From Rheinheimera texasensis DSM 17496 (GTDB lineage Bacteria; Pseudomonadota; Gammaproteobacteria; Enterobacterales; Alteromonadaceae): 64,000 nucleotides of DNA. The notes beneath the pieces are model-generated. The model was not told the origin of the DNA and did not search any database. It worked only from the letters and a program-made list of their open reading frames with translations. A program made the translations under genes and the position numbers. The stretch spans positions 1,253,970-1,317,969 of the forward strand of contig NZ_KL544005.1 in assembly GCF_000711985.1 (NCBI RefSeq), read 5' to 3'. Of this stretch, positions 35,585-44,209 are shown piece after piece. Numbering within the stretch: position 1 is the first letter of the stretch; every line of letters starts with the position of its first letter.

Positions 35585-36278
35585 GCTGCCCCCGCTCCAG
35601 TGGAATACTGAATACTGCTTTGAGGCTTTGGGTCAGCACCGGCCTTTCACTGTCTTCTTTTAGTTCGAGTAAAAACGGGCTGATTTCGCCACTGGATAAA
35701 ATAAACACCGTCGGATAACGCGGGTCTTTTTTCTGCGGTGGCGTGGTCAGAATACCGGTTTGCCGTTTCACTGGTTTTTTCACTTTGCCGTCTGCCCGCT
35801 CTTTATCTGCTTCGGCTTGTTGTTTTTGTTCTTCTTCCAGCTGCTTTTCGACCGCCAGTTCATCAAAACTGTTGGCCTCGGACAAACCATCATCTTCCGG
35901 CTCAAACTCGGCGCGGCTCAGCAGGTTCTGCTCGGCCCACTCCAGGCCTTCTAATTCAATTTTTGCGCTGAAACCCGGCTTAAACTCATAAGGGGCTAAA
36001 GCTTTGGGTTCGCGGATACTGCGCCATTTATCCTGTTCAAACAGCATAAAGCGGTAGCCTTTGTCATCGATATAAAGCCCCAGCTCGACGTTTTTCAGCA
36101 TCGCCAGTTCAGCCGCCAGCTGTACCCGTGCCTGTAATTTTTCAGTTTCTTTTTCCAGCCGCTGCTGCCGGCTCTCGCCGCTGAAGGAATACACCACAGT
36201 GGCGGCCAGCAATCCGATGAGCAGGATCACCAGCAGCACTTCAATCAGGGTAAAACCTCCGGCGCGGCGTGGAATCAT
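35568..36278 (-). CDS. gspH: Type II secretion minor pseudopilin H
   Basis: 236 residues, clearly longer than common GspH proteins (about 150-190). The prepilin leader is RRAGGFTLIEVLLVILLIGL. The first 110 residues match GspH. Residues about 120-185 form an extra, highly charged stretch (EDDGLSEANSFDELAVEKQL, then many E, K and Q), interrupting the domain before the final strands (YPTVFILSSGEISPFLLEL). It connects the tip to the main pseudopilin. It abuts gspG with a one-base overlap. Confidence 0.93.
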   Translation of the reverse strand: MIPRRAGGFTLIEVLLVILLIGLLAATVVYSFSGESRQQRLEKETEKLQARVQLAAELAMLKNVELGLYIDDKGYRFMLFEQDKWRSIREPKALAPYEFKPGFSAKIELEGLEWAEQNLLSRAEFEPEDDGLSEANSFDELAVEKQLEEEQKQQAEADKERADGKVKKPVKRQTGILTTPPQKKDPRYPTVFILSSGEISPFLLELKEDSERPVLTQSLKAVFSIPLERGQLEQAR

Positions 36279-36715
36279 CAGTTTTGTGGCTCTTCGCCAC
36301 CATCTAAATTCCAGTTACCGATATCATCTTCTGTGCCAGCCGAGCGGTCCGGGCCTGCTGAGAAAATATCAATTTTGCCCATCTCACCCGGGCTTGCCAG
36401 CTGATATTCGCCATTCCACGGGTCTTTTGGCAGACGTTTGATATAACCGCCCTCCGGGTAGCTGCGTGGCATTGGCTCAGACGTAGGCTGGGTGGTTAAT
36501 GCCTGTAAACCTTGTTCTGTGGTTGGGTAAAAACCATTTTGCATTTTGTATAAATCCAGCGCATTTTCCAGCTGCTGAATGTCCACCACCACTTTTTGCT
36601 TGTCGGCCTGCTCTTTGTTGCCCATCAGGTTAGGCACCACCATGCTGGCAATAATGCCGAGAATAACGATAACCACCATCACTTCTAACAGGGTAAAACC
36701 ACGTGAACGTTGCAT
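36278..36715 (-). CDS. gspG: Type II secretion major pseudopilin G
   Basis: 145 residues. It has the leader SRGFTLLEVMVVIVILGIIA, then GFYPTTEQGLQALTTQPT, LPKDPWNGEYQ and the Ca-binding C-terminal loop SAGPDRSAGTEDDIGNW. It polymerises into the pseudopilus that pushes substrates through the secretin. It overlaps gspH by one base. Confidence 0.97.
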   Translation of the reverse strand: MQRSRGFTLLEVMVVIVILGIIASMVVPNLMGNKEQADKQKVVVDIQQLENALDLYKMQNGFYPTTEQGLQALTTQPTSEPMPRSYPEGGYIKRLPKDPWNGEYQLASPGEMGKIDIFSAGPDRSAGTEDDIGNWNLDGGEEPQN

Positions 36716-36719
36716 TGTA

Positions 36720-37943
36720 TTAACCTCCTCCTACTAAATTGTTCAGTGCCAGAATTGGCTGCAATATCGCCATGACGATAAACAGCACCATACCGGCCAT
36801 CACCGCGACCAGCGCCGGCTCGAACACTTTGAGCGAGACAGTGACAAGGATTTCAAATTCTTTGTCCTGACTATTGGCCGCGCGTTCGAGCATGCCATCG
36901 AGCTGGCCGCTTTTTTCACCGCTGGCAATCATATGCAGCATCATCGGCGGGAATAATTTGGTCTGATCCAGCGCCGCACGCAGCGAAGCACCTTCGCGCA
37001 CCCGGCCAGTTGCTTCGCCAATCATTTGCTTCATATAGCTGTTGTCCAGCACGTCGGCACTGATGCGCATCGCCTCTAACAAAGGCACGGCACTGGCGTT
37101 CAGAATACTTAAAGTGCGGGCAAAACGGGCTGTATTCAGGCCACGCGCCACTTTGCCGATAAGTCCGACGCGTAAAATACTGCGGTCATATTTTAATTTT
37201 AGCGCCGGCTTACGTAACGCCCGTTTCAGCGCGGTCACAGCCAGCATCACAAGCACCACCAGATAAAGACCATAGTTGCGGATAAACTCACTGGCAGCGA
37301 TTAAAAACAAAGTTGATGCCGGCAGCGACTGGCCCATATGGTCAAACTGCTCAACAATTTTCGGCACTACTAACGCCAGCAGAATGCTTATCACCATCAC
37401 AGCAAAAAAGGTCAGAATGGCCGGATACAACATCGCCTGCATCAGCTGACTACGCATATGCTGGCGCTGTTCGGTGTAATCAGCCAGCCGGTTTAACACC
37501 GCATCGAGGTGACCGGATTTCTCACCGGCCGCCACCATAGAGCGGAACAGATGGTCAAATACATGCGGGAATTCGGCCAGACCTTCAGCCAGGCTATAAC
37601 CTTCCACCACTTTGGAGCGCACGCCCATCATCATGTTGCGCAGCCGCGGTTTTTCGCATTGCTCGGCCACCGCCAGCAAGGCGTTTTCAATAGGCAGCGC
37701 AGCTTCTACTAATGTGGCGATTTGCCGGGTGATCAATGCCAGATCAGCCGCACTGATGCCGCTTTGAAACCAGTTACGGCCACTGGCGATAATTTTTTCC
37801 TGCTGAGACGCCAGCTCAATACTGACCGGCGTCAGCTTACGCTCCCGCAGCAGCTGGCGGGCATGGCGGGCGTTATCGGCTTCCAGCACACCTTTGGACG
37901 ATTTGCCACGCGCATCCAGCGCCTGATATTCAAAGGCGGCCAC
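36720..37943 (-). CDS. gspF: Type II secretion inner-membrane platform protein F
   Basis: 407 residues, the usual GspF length. Two cytoplasmic GspF/PilC helical domains (around residues 70-190 and 270-390, each with a SxxLx(7)P-type region) alternate with three membrane helices (MLYPAILTFFAVMVISILLA, LYLVVLVMLAVTAL, LVAVMAGMVLFIVMAILQPI). It is the core of the platform. It shares one base with gspE. Confidence 0.97.
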   Translation of the reverse strand: MAAFEYQALDARGKSSKGVLEADNARHARQLLRERKLTPVSIELASQQEKIIASGRNWFQSGISAADLALITRQIATLVEAALPIENALLAVAEQCEKPRLRNMMMGVRSKVVEGYSLAEGLAEFPHVFDHLFRSMVAAGEKSGHLDAVLNRLADYTEQRQHMRSQLMQAMLYPAILTFFAVMVISILLALVVPKIVEQFDHMGQSLPASTLFLIAASEFIRNYGLYLVVLVMLAVTALKRALRKPALKLKYDRSILRVGLIGKVARGLNTARFARTLSILNASAVPLLEAMRISADVLDNSYMKQMIGEATGRVREGASLRAALDQTKLFPPMMLHMIASGEKSGQLDGMLERAANSQDKEFEILVTVSLKVFEPALVAVMAGMVLFIVMAILQPILALNNLVGGG

Positions 37944-39445
37944 TATGCATCCTCACGCGTCACGCGCAGCACTTCTTCCAGCGTGGTGATGCCGGCCAGC
38001 ACTTTGGAAAAACCGTCCTGGCGGATACTCGGGCTTTGACTGCGGATGTATTTTTCGATCGACTGCTCGCCTTTGCCGTTGTGGATCAGTTCACGGCAAT
38101 GCTCGTCGACGACAATCAATTCATGAATACCGGTCCGGCCGCGATAACCGGTCTGGTTACACTGTTCACAGCCAACGGCGCGGAAAATGGTGGCGGCTTC
38201 AGCTTTTTTCACGCCCAAAAGTGCCCGTTCTTCTTTATCCGGTTCGTGGCTTTGTTTGCAGTGCGGGCATAACGTGCGAACCAGGCGCTGCGCCAGCACA
38301 CCAAGCAAACTGCTGGATAACAGGAAAGGTTCAATCCCCATATCTTCCAGCCGGGTAATCGCACCGGAAGCGGTGTTGGTGTGCAGCGTCGATAACACCA
38401 GGTGACCGGTTAAACTGGCCTGCACGGCGATTTGTGCGGTTTCCAAGTCACGAATTTCACCGACCATCACCACGTCCGGGTCCTGGCGCAAAATGGCACG
38501 CAAACCGCGGGCAAAGGTCATATTCACTTTGGTATTGACCTGAGTCTGGCCTATGCCTTCGAGCTCGTATTCAATCGGGTCTTCCACCGTCAGAATATTA
38601 CGATCTTTGGTATTGATATCGGTAAGGCCAGCATACAGCGTGGTCGATTTACCGGAACCGGTCGGGCCCGTCACCAGAATAATGCCGTGTGGTTTTAAAA
38701 TCAGCTCAGCAAAGGCCTGCTGCACCGACAAAGTCATGCCCAAATCAGCCAGGTTCAGGTGTGAGTTGTTTTTGTCGAGTAAACGCAACACCACGCGTTC
38801 GCCGTGGCTCGAAGGCATCGTCGACACCCGCACGTCGACGGCGCGGCCGGCAATGCGCAGACTGATGCGGCCATCCTGCGGCACGCGTTTTTCCGCGATG
38901 TCGAGTTTGGCCATAACCTTAATCCGCGACACCAGCAGGCTCGACAGTTTGCGGTTCGGCCGCAGCATTTCACGCAGCACACCGTCGATACGAAAGCGCA
39001 CTACTAAGGCTTTTTCAAAAGTTTCGACGTGGATATCCGAAGCACCGAGTTTAATGGCTTCACCGAGCATGGCGTTAATCAGCTTGATGATCGGCGCGTC
39101 GTCTTCGTTTTCTAATAAGTCTTCGGTTTCCGGAATTTCATCGGCCAGGGAGGCCAGATTCACTTCGTTGCCGATGTCTTGCATGATTTGTTGCGCTTCG
39201 CTGGAATCGCGCTGATAGGCCGCTTCCAGCATGGCTTCGAATTCCACCGCACTCATGCGCTGAATTGAAAACGGCTGGTTCAGCAAACGGCGGATCTCAA
39301 GAAGAGCTGCTGCTGTGGTTTCCGGGGCGATCAGCAGTTGCCACAAGCCGGCCGAGTCCTGTTGCAGCAACACTTTGTGCCGTTTGGCAAAACCAAAGGG
39401 CAAACGCACTTTTACGCTGCCTTCAGGCAGGTCAACCGCCGCCAT
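37943..39445 (-). CDS. gspE: Type II secretion ATPase E
   Basis: 500 residues. Its N1 domain precedes the ATPase core, with Walker [12 protein letters not shown], Asp box [17 protein letters not shown], Walker [13 protein letters not shown] and His box [14 protein letters not shown]. Four cysteines (CPHC and CEQC) form the zinc-binding module typical of GspE. It drives pseudopilus assembly from the cytoplasm. gspD ends one base upstream. Confidence 0.97.
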   Translation of the reverse strand: MAAVDLPEGSVKVRLPFGFAKRHKVLLQQDSAGLWQLLIAPETTAAALLEIRRLLNQPFSIQRMSAVEFEAMLEAAYQRDSSEAQQIMQDIGNEVNLASLADEIPETEDLLENEDDAPIIKLINAMLGEAIKLGASDIHVETFEKALVVRFRIDGVLREMLRPNRKLSSLLVSRIKVMAKLDIAEKRVPQDGRISLRIAGRAVDVRVSTMPSSHGERVVLRLLDKNNSHLNLADLGMTLSVQQAFAELILKPHGIILVTGPTGSGKSTTLYAGLTDINTKDRNILTVEDPIEYELEGIGQTQVNTKVNMTFARGLRAILRQDPDVVMVGEIRDLETAQIAVQASLTGHLVLSTLHTNTASGAITRLEDMGIEPFLLSSSLLGVLAQRLVRTLCPHCKQSHEPDKEERALLGVKKAEAATIFRAVGCEQCNQTGYRGRTGIHELIVVDEHCRELIHNGKGEQSIEKYIRSQSPSIRQDGFSKVLAGITTLEEVLRVTREDA

Positions 39446-41545
39446 TTATTGGTTGCCCTCAGCTTTGGCCGGGTTCAGCTCGCCTTTGTCCATCTGCTCC
39501 AGACGCTGCTGAATTTCCGGCGGTAAGGCTTTGTCCTTGCCCCAAACCGGCAATTCCGGCGTTGGTGTATCAGGCATCAGCGACACGCCATTGTCTTGCT
39601 TCTGTAGCTGCTGCGCGCGCATGTAGTTGTATTTACGCTGGCTGACTTCGTTCATCACACCACCGTCGCGCATAATGGTCGGTTTGATAAACACCATCAG
39701 ATTACGTTTTTTCTTACTGGTACTGGTGGAGCGGAATAAATGTCCCAGCACCGGAATATCACCGAGCAGCGGTACTTTCGATTCGCTTTGTTGCACGTCT
39801 TCATCAATCAGACCACCTAACACCACGGTGGCGCCATCGTCGGCCATCACTGTAGTTTTGATTTCGCGTTTGGCGATGATGAGGTCACCGTCAATCGCGC
39901 CGGCGCGACTGGAAACTTCCTGCTCAATAGTCAGGCGCACCGCATTGCCTTCGTTGATTTGCGGCGTGACTTTAAGCTTGATACCAATCTCTTTGCGATC
40001 TTTGGTGGTAAAAGGGCTGTTGCCGTTTTGACCCGGGCTGGTGGTGGTTTCGACCGGTACTTCTTCACCGACGATAAAAAACGATTCCTGGTTATCCAGT
40101 GTGGTGATATGCGGCGTGGCCAGAATGTTGGAGTCAGTGTCCGCTTTGACGGCCTGAATAATGGCGCCCCAATCGTCTTTGACTACTCCCAGCATCGCAC
40201 CGCTGACCTGACCTAAAACCGTACCTAATGCAGTGTAATCACCCGGAGTATCAGGATCTTGCACTGTAGTACTCGGCACTCCCGGAATTGTCGATTGCAC
40301 AACACGTGGTTGCGGCGTAACTTTGCGGGCTGATGCAGCTGCAGCAGCTACGGAAGAAACCGGCACTACACCATTATTAAACTGCGTAATCCCGCCTTCA
40401 GCTGAAATCAGCTGCACGCCGAGGTTAATACCGGCAGTTTCGCCGACTTCCACAATAATGGCTTCGACTAACACCTGCGCGCGGCGGATATCGACCTGGC
40501 GGATCACTTCTTCAAGATTGCGCAGCATGTCGGGCTGCGCTGTGATAATCACTGAGTTACTCTCGGTGTGGGCTTCAATACTGACTTCGCGGTTGCTGCC
40601 GCGGCTGCCGCTGTTGCCTTGTGCCGCTTGCTGGCTTTGCGCTGAATTGGCTGCCGCCACCATCGAGTTGGACACGCCCTGCAGCACTTTGACTAAATCT
40701 TCCGCTTTGGCGTACTTCAGGTAATACACCCGGGTATTGCCCTGGCTTTCCTGTTCCGCATCCAGCCGTTTGACGATGTCTGACACACGCTGACGTGCCT
40801 GTAATTCGCCGGACACAATCACGCTGTTAGTGCGCTCGTCGGCGACAATTTTCGGAATAAGGAATTCTGGCTGGTCGCCCTGGCCTTGTTTTTTGTAGAT
40901 GTTTTCTAAAATCCGTACCACTTCAGCGGCCGAAGCAAAACTTAAGCGGATAATTTCGATATCCTGGTTACCGGCTTTGTCGACGCGCTGGATAATATCC
41001 ACCAGCCGGTTCACCACTTCCGCCTGGCCAGTCATCATGATGACGTTGGACGGGTCGTAGTTCACCACATGGCCGCCACCGGCCTGGTCGGTAAACTGAC
41101 GCAGTAATGGCGCCAGTTCGCGCACTGAGACGTTTTTGACCTGAACAACGCGGGTGACCATTTCATCGCCAATGCCGCTGTTATTGTCACCAACCACCGG
41201 GATATTCGACATTTTGGCGTCTTTTTGCCGCACCACTTTCAGCACGCCGCTTTTCATCTCAACAATAGAAAAGTCATACACTTCCAAGACGTTGAGGAAA
41301 AACTGGTAATACTGCTGCTCGTTCAGCATCTCATAAGAGCGCACATTGATACGGCCGCGCACCTGCGGGTCAACAATGATGGTTTTATTCAGATTTTTAC
41401 CGACGATATTAATAAATTCGGTGATTTCAGTGCCTTTAAAATTCGGCTGATATTCAACCGCAGTACTGAAAAAACTCAGCAGCGCCAAGGCACCGGCGCC
41501 CAGTTGCAGCTTCAAAGACGGAAGGCGAAAGATAGTTGATTTCAT
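39446..41545 (-). CDS. gspD: Type II secretion outer-membrane secretin D
   Basis: 699 residues. After a signal peptide (LQLGAGALALLSFFSTAVEY) come the N0 domain (residues about 30-105) and N1-N3 domains, then the secretin core (about 400-640: ILATPHITTLDNQESFFIVG and VPLLGDIPVLGHLFRSTS). It forms the outer-membrane channel. A Ser/Gly/Gln-rich stretch in N3 (residues about 295-320) and a gate-region insertion around 400-440 are within the range of the family. Confidence 0.96.
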   Translation of the reverse strand: MKSTIFRLPSLKLQLGAGALALLSFFSTAVEYQPNFKGTEITEFINIVGKNLNKTIIVDPQVRGRINVRSYEMLNEQQYYQFFLNVLEVYDFSIVEMKSGVLKVVRQKDAKMSNIPVVGDNNSGIGDEMVTRVVQVKNVSVRELAPLLRQFTDQAGGGHVVNYDPSNVIMMTGQAEVVNRLVDIIQRVDKAGNQDIEIIRLSFASAAEVVRILENIYKKQGQGDQPEFLIPKIVADERTNSVIVSGELQARQRVSDIVKRLDAEQESQGNTRVYYLKYAKAEDLVKVLQGVSNSMVAAANSAQSQQAAQGNSGSRGSNREVSIEAHTESNSVIITAQPDMLRNLEEVIRQVDIRRAQVLVEAIIVEVGETAGINLGVQLISAEGGITQFNNGVVPVSSVAAAAASARKVTPQPRVVQSTIPGVPSTTVQDPDTPGDYTALGTVLGQVSGAMLGVVKDDWGAIIQAVKADTDSNILATPHITTLDNQESFFIVGEEVPVETTTSPGQNGNSPFTTKDRKEIGIKLKVTPQINEGNAVRLTIEQEVSSRAGAIDGDLIIAKREIKTTVMADDGATVVLGGLIDEDVQQSESKVPLLGDIPVLGHLFRSTSTSKKKRNLMVFIKPTIMRDGGVMNEVSQRKYNYMRAQQLQKQDNGVSLMPDTPTPELPVWGKDKALPPEIQQRLEQMDKGELNPAKAEGNQ

Positions 41546-41572
41546 TGAAAATATGCCATTCTGTACAGGTTA

Positions 41573-42505
41573 TTATTGTGACAGGTTTACCTGAATGTCG
41601 CGGATCTCACCGTCACGTTCTATTTTAATCGACGCTTGGCTCGCCTCGCGTAATTCGTTGATGACGCCATATGCCTGCTGCATATCGTTCAGGCGCACAC
41701 CGTTAATCTCTATCGCCACATCGTTGGGCTTCAGCCCCATCCGGGCGAATAATTCGGCGTCTTTGCCCGGCAACAAGGCATAACCATACATTTGGCCGTT
41801 ACGGTGGCGCGGCGTAATTCGGACGTAGTCAAAAAACTTGGCCGGTTCATTCAGCATTTCCCGCCGCATACTGGCAACTTCTTCCGCAGCCGGACTATAA
41901 GATTCAGGGGCAGGCGCTACTTCCGCCAGCGCAGTTTCATTGACAGCACCGTTCACTTCGCTGAGTTTCTGATATTCGACACCATCTAACATCAACGTTT
42001 CCATCCGGCCAGACACCTGCAGTAGCACCCGGTCTTCCAGCACCTGCTTCAGCACTGCGGATGTGCCTTCAATTTGTTCATCGATGGCATAAACCTGCTC
42101 GACCCCACTGTTTTCAATGACGGCGGTGCCCTGCTCCGGCTTTGTTGCCGTCGCAACAACACCGGTTAGTTTCAGATTCAGGCTGGTTTGCGGGGCGTCG
42201 GTCACGGTTTGGACCGGCGCCGGTTCGGCAGATTTCGGCTGATATTGGCCAAACAAACGGGCATCAATCAGACGTTGGATATCCTGGGCTGAACTGACCG
42301 GGGTAGTTGCAACGCCGACCGGTGTAACCACAGCAGTGGCCGGCGCGGCAGGCATTAACAACCAACTGAAGCGGGCAGCGAGCCAGGCCAGTAACAGCAG
42401 GAATATCAGTGCAAAAATACGATTCAGCAGTGTTACCGGCAGTTTCGCGTAAAACTGCTGCCACTGTGCTGCCCAATCCAGGCCAGAAATTTGTTGCCAA
42501 TTCAT
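41573..42505 (-). CDS. gspC: Type II secretion protein C
   Basis: 310 residues. One membrane helix (ALIFLLLLAWLAARFSWLL, about 35-53), a Pro-rich periplasmic linker, the homology region (DAPQTSLNLKLTGVVATATK, about 110-180) that contacts GspD, and a C-terminal PDZ domain (GYALLPGKDAELFARMGLKP, about 235-305). It links the inner-membrane platform to the secretin and helps choose substrates. It is the first gene of the operon, divergent from hslR with 197 bases between. Confidence 0.95.
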   Translation of the reverse strand: MNWQQISGLDWAAQWQQFYAKLPVTLLNRIFALIFLLLLAWLAARFSWLLMPAAPATAVVTPVGVATTPVSSAQDIQRLIDARLFGQYQPKSAEPAPVQTVTDAPQTSLNLKLTGVVATATKPEQGTAVIENSGVEQVYAIDEQIEGTSAVLKQVLEDRVLLQVSGRMETLMLDGVEYQKLSEVNGAVNETALAEVAPAPESYSPAAEEVASMRREMLNEPAKFFDYVRITPRHRNGQMYGYALLPGKDAELFARMGLKPNDVAIEINGVRLNDMQQAYGVINELREASQASIKIERDGEIRDIQVNLSQ

Positions 42506-42702
42506 TGTAATGATTCTGTATCTAAACTGTTTTTATCTTACTCAGTTGGCTCGGGAGCAACAAGATCAGCAAAGTTATTTACCTTGCAATTACAGATGAT
42601 AAACATCTGATATCCGTCACAAGCCGGACTGAACAGCCCGTCATACTGGAGCATAAGCCCTGATTATGCTATGTTCGCGCCGATTAGCGGAGCAACATAC
42701 GA

Positions 42703-43116
42703 ATGACTCAACCAACCCAAAATCAGGACAATACCACAGTTATATTACGTTTGGATAAATGGTTATGGGCCTGCCGTTTCTATAAAACCCGCAGTCTGGC
42801 TAAAGACATGATAGACGGCGGAAAAGTTCAGTATAATGGCCAGCGTTGTAAAGCCAGCAAAACGGTGGAAATCGGCGCCACTATCCGCCTGACGCAGGGT
42901 ACTGACGAAAAAACCGTGATAGTCCGTGGTCTGTGCGAACAACGCCAGGCTGCCCCGCTGGCACAGCAGCTTTATGAAGAAACTACCGAAAGCCAGCAAC
43001 TGCGCGCCGAACGCGCTGAACTGCGCAAATTGAATCTGTTGTTTGCTCCGCATCCGGAAACTAAGCCGGACAAAAAAATGCGCCGGCAATTATTGTTATT
43101 AAAAGCACAAAACTGA
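42703..43116 (+). CDS. hslR: Heat shock protein 15, ribosome-associated
   Basis: 137 residues, like E. coli Hsp15 (133). It has an N-terminal S4 RNA-binding domain (LRLDKWLWACRFYKTRSLAK, IDGGKVQYNGQRCKAS) and a basic C-terminal tail. It binds 50S subunits carrying a nascent chain after abortive termination. In E. coli it is heat-induced; I could not find a convincing heat-shock promoter here. hslO follows after 7 bases. Confidence 0.96.
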   Translation: MTQPTQNQDNTTVILRLDKWLWACRFYKTRSLAKDMIDGGKVQYNGQRCKASKTVEIGATIRLTQGTDEKTVIVRGLCEQRQAAPLAQQLYEETTESQQLRAERAELRKLNLLFAPHPETKPDKKMRRQLLLLKAQN

Positions 43117-43123
43117 GGAAGCC

Positions 43124-43975
43124 ATGAGCCAGTCTGATCAGCTGCTACGTTTTTTATTCCGCGAACGCGATGTGCGCGGCGAAGTGGTCAAAGTCGGTGC
43201 CAGCCTCGATGCCATGCTGGCAGGTCATCAATACCCACAACCGGTGAAACAGTTACTGGCCGAGCTGGTTGCGGCGACCAGCCTGTTAACAGCAACACTG
43301 AAGTTCGAAGGCCAGATTGCCGTGCAGCTGCAAGGCGACGGTCCGGTAAGGTTTGTTGCCGTCAATGGCAACGATCATCAGCAATTTCGCGGCGTGGCAA
43401 GGCTACAAAGCGAAATTCAGGGCGAAAGCTTCGCCGAACTGATTGGTCAGGGCTATATGCTGGTGACTATTACGCCGAATCAGGGCGAGCGCTATCAGGG
43501 CATTATTCCGTTGGTCAGCGACAGCCTGACAGCCACCTTAGAAGCCTATTTTAATCAGTCCGAACAATTGCCAACGCGGCTGTATCTGTATACCGAGATC
43601 GGCGAACAACAAAGCCAGGCCGCTGGTTTGTTACTGCAGGTGTTACCAGTCGACCAGGAAAAATCCCGCGAGGATTTTGCGCATATTGAGGTACTGGCAG
43701 ACACGCTAACCCGGGAAGAATTACTGACATTGCCGCCGGAAGAAAGCCTGTACCGACTGTTCCATCAGGAAATTGTCGAACTGTTCCCATCTCAGCCAGT
43801 GCAATTTGTCTGTGGTTGCTCCCGCGACAAATCCGCTTCGGCGATAGTCAGCCTCGGCGCTGATGTCATCGACGAATATATTGCCGAAGGTAAACTGGAT
43901 ATCAGTTGTGAGTACTGTAATACCATTTATCATTTTGACGCGGCAGACTTACAACAACTGAAACAAAAATTCTGA
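43124..43975 (+). CDS. hslO: Hsp33 redox-regulated chaperonin
   Basis: 283 residues (E. coli 292). The zinc-binding redox switch is complete: CGC near residue 229 and CEYC about 30 residues later. It becomes an active holdase under oxidative and heat stress when zinc is lost and disulfides form. GAGGAA lies five bases before ATG 43124. The terminator 43982-44011 follows at once. Confidence 0.97.
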   Translation: MSQSDQLLRFLFRERDVRGEVVKVGASLDAMLAGHQYPQPVKQLLAELVAATSLLTATLKFEGQIAVQLQGDGPVRFVAVNGNDHQQFRGVARLQSEIQGESFAELIGQGYMLVTITPNQGERYQGIIPLVSDSLTATLEAYFNQSEQLPTRLYLYTEIGEQQSQAAGLLLQVLPVDQEKSREDFAHIEVLADTLTREELLTLPPEESLYRLFHQEIVELFPSQPVQFVCGCSRDKSASAIVSLGADVIDEYIAEGKLDISCEYCNTIYHFDAADLQQLKQKF

Positions 43976-43981
43976 TATACC

Positions 43982-44011
43982 GCAGCACGTTATAATGACG
44001 TGCTGCTTTTT
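43982..44011 (+). terminator. Rho-independent terminator of hslR-hslO
   Basis: A perfect 9-base stem (GCAGCACGT / ACGTGCTGC, loop TATAATG) followed by TTTTT, seven bases after the hslO stop. Confidence 0.93.
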
Positions 44012-44209
44012 CTGACCATTCTGCCGCTTTAGCTTTTGCCCGCTCGCATTCAACATTGCTGATATTCGTCTATATTGGTTCAGGCGACACCGCCTGAACT
44101 GCCTCTGATGCTGTGAGAACTGCAGGTCTTTGTCGTATTGTCCCTCAGCCAATGGCGCTTCCCGAAATCGCCAGCTGGAAAAAAAATAATCAATTCAGGA
44201 AAATGCAAC

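Noticed and set aside
36278-42505. Type IV pilus operon
   Set aside because: The prepilin-like genes, secretin and ATPase occur with GspC, L, M and N, so this is a type II secretion system.
42560-42702. Sigma-32 promoter in front of hslR
   Set aside because: No CTTGAA/CCCCAT-like pair with suitable spacing was found, although the gene is heat-inducible in E. coli.
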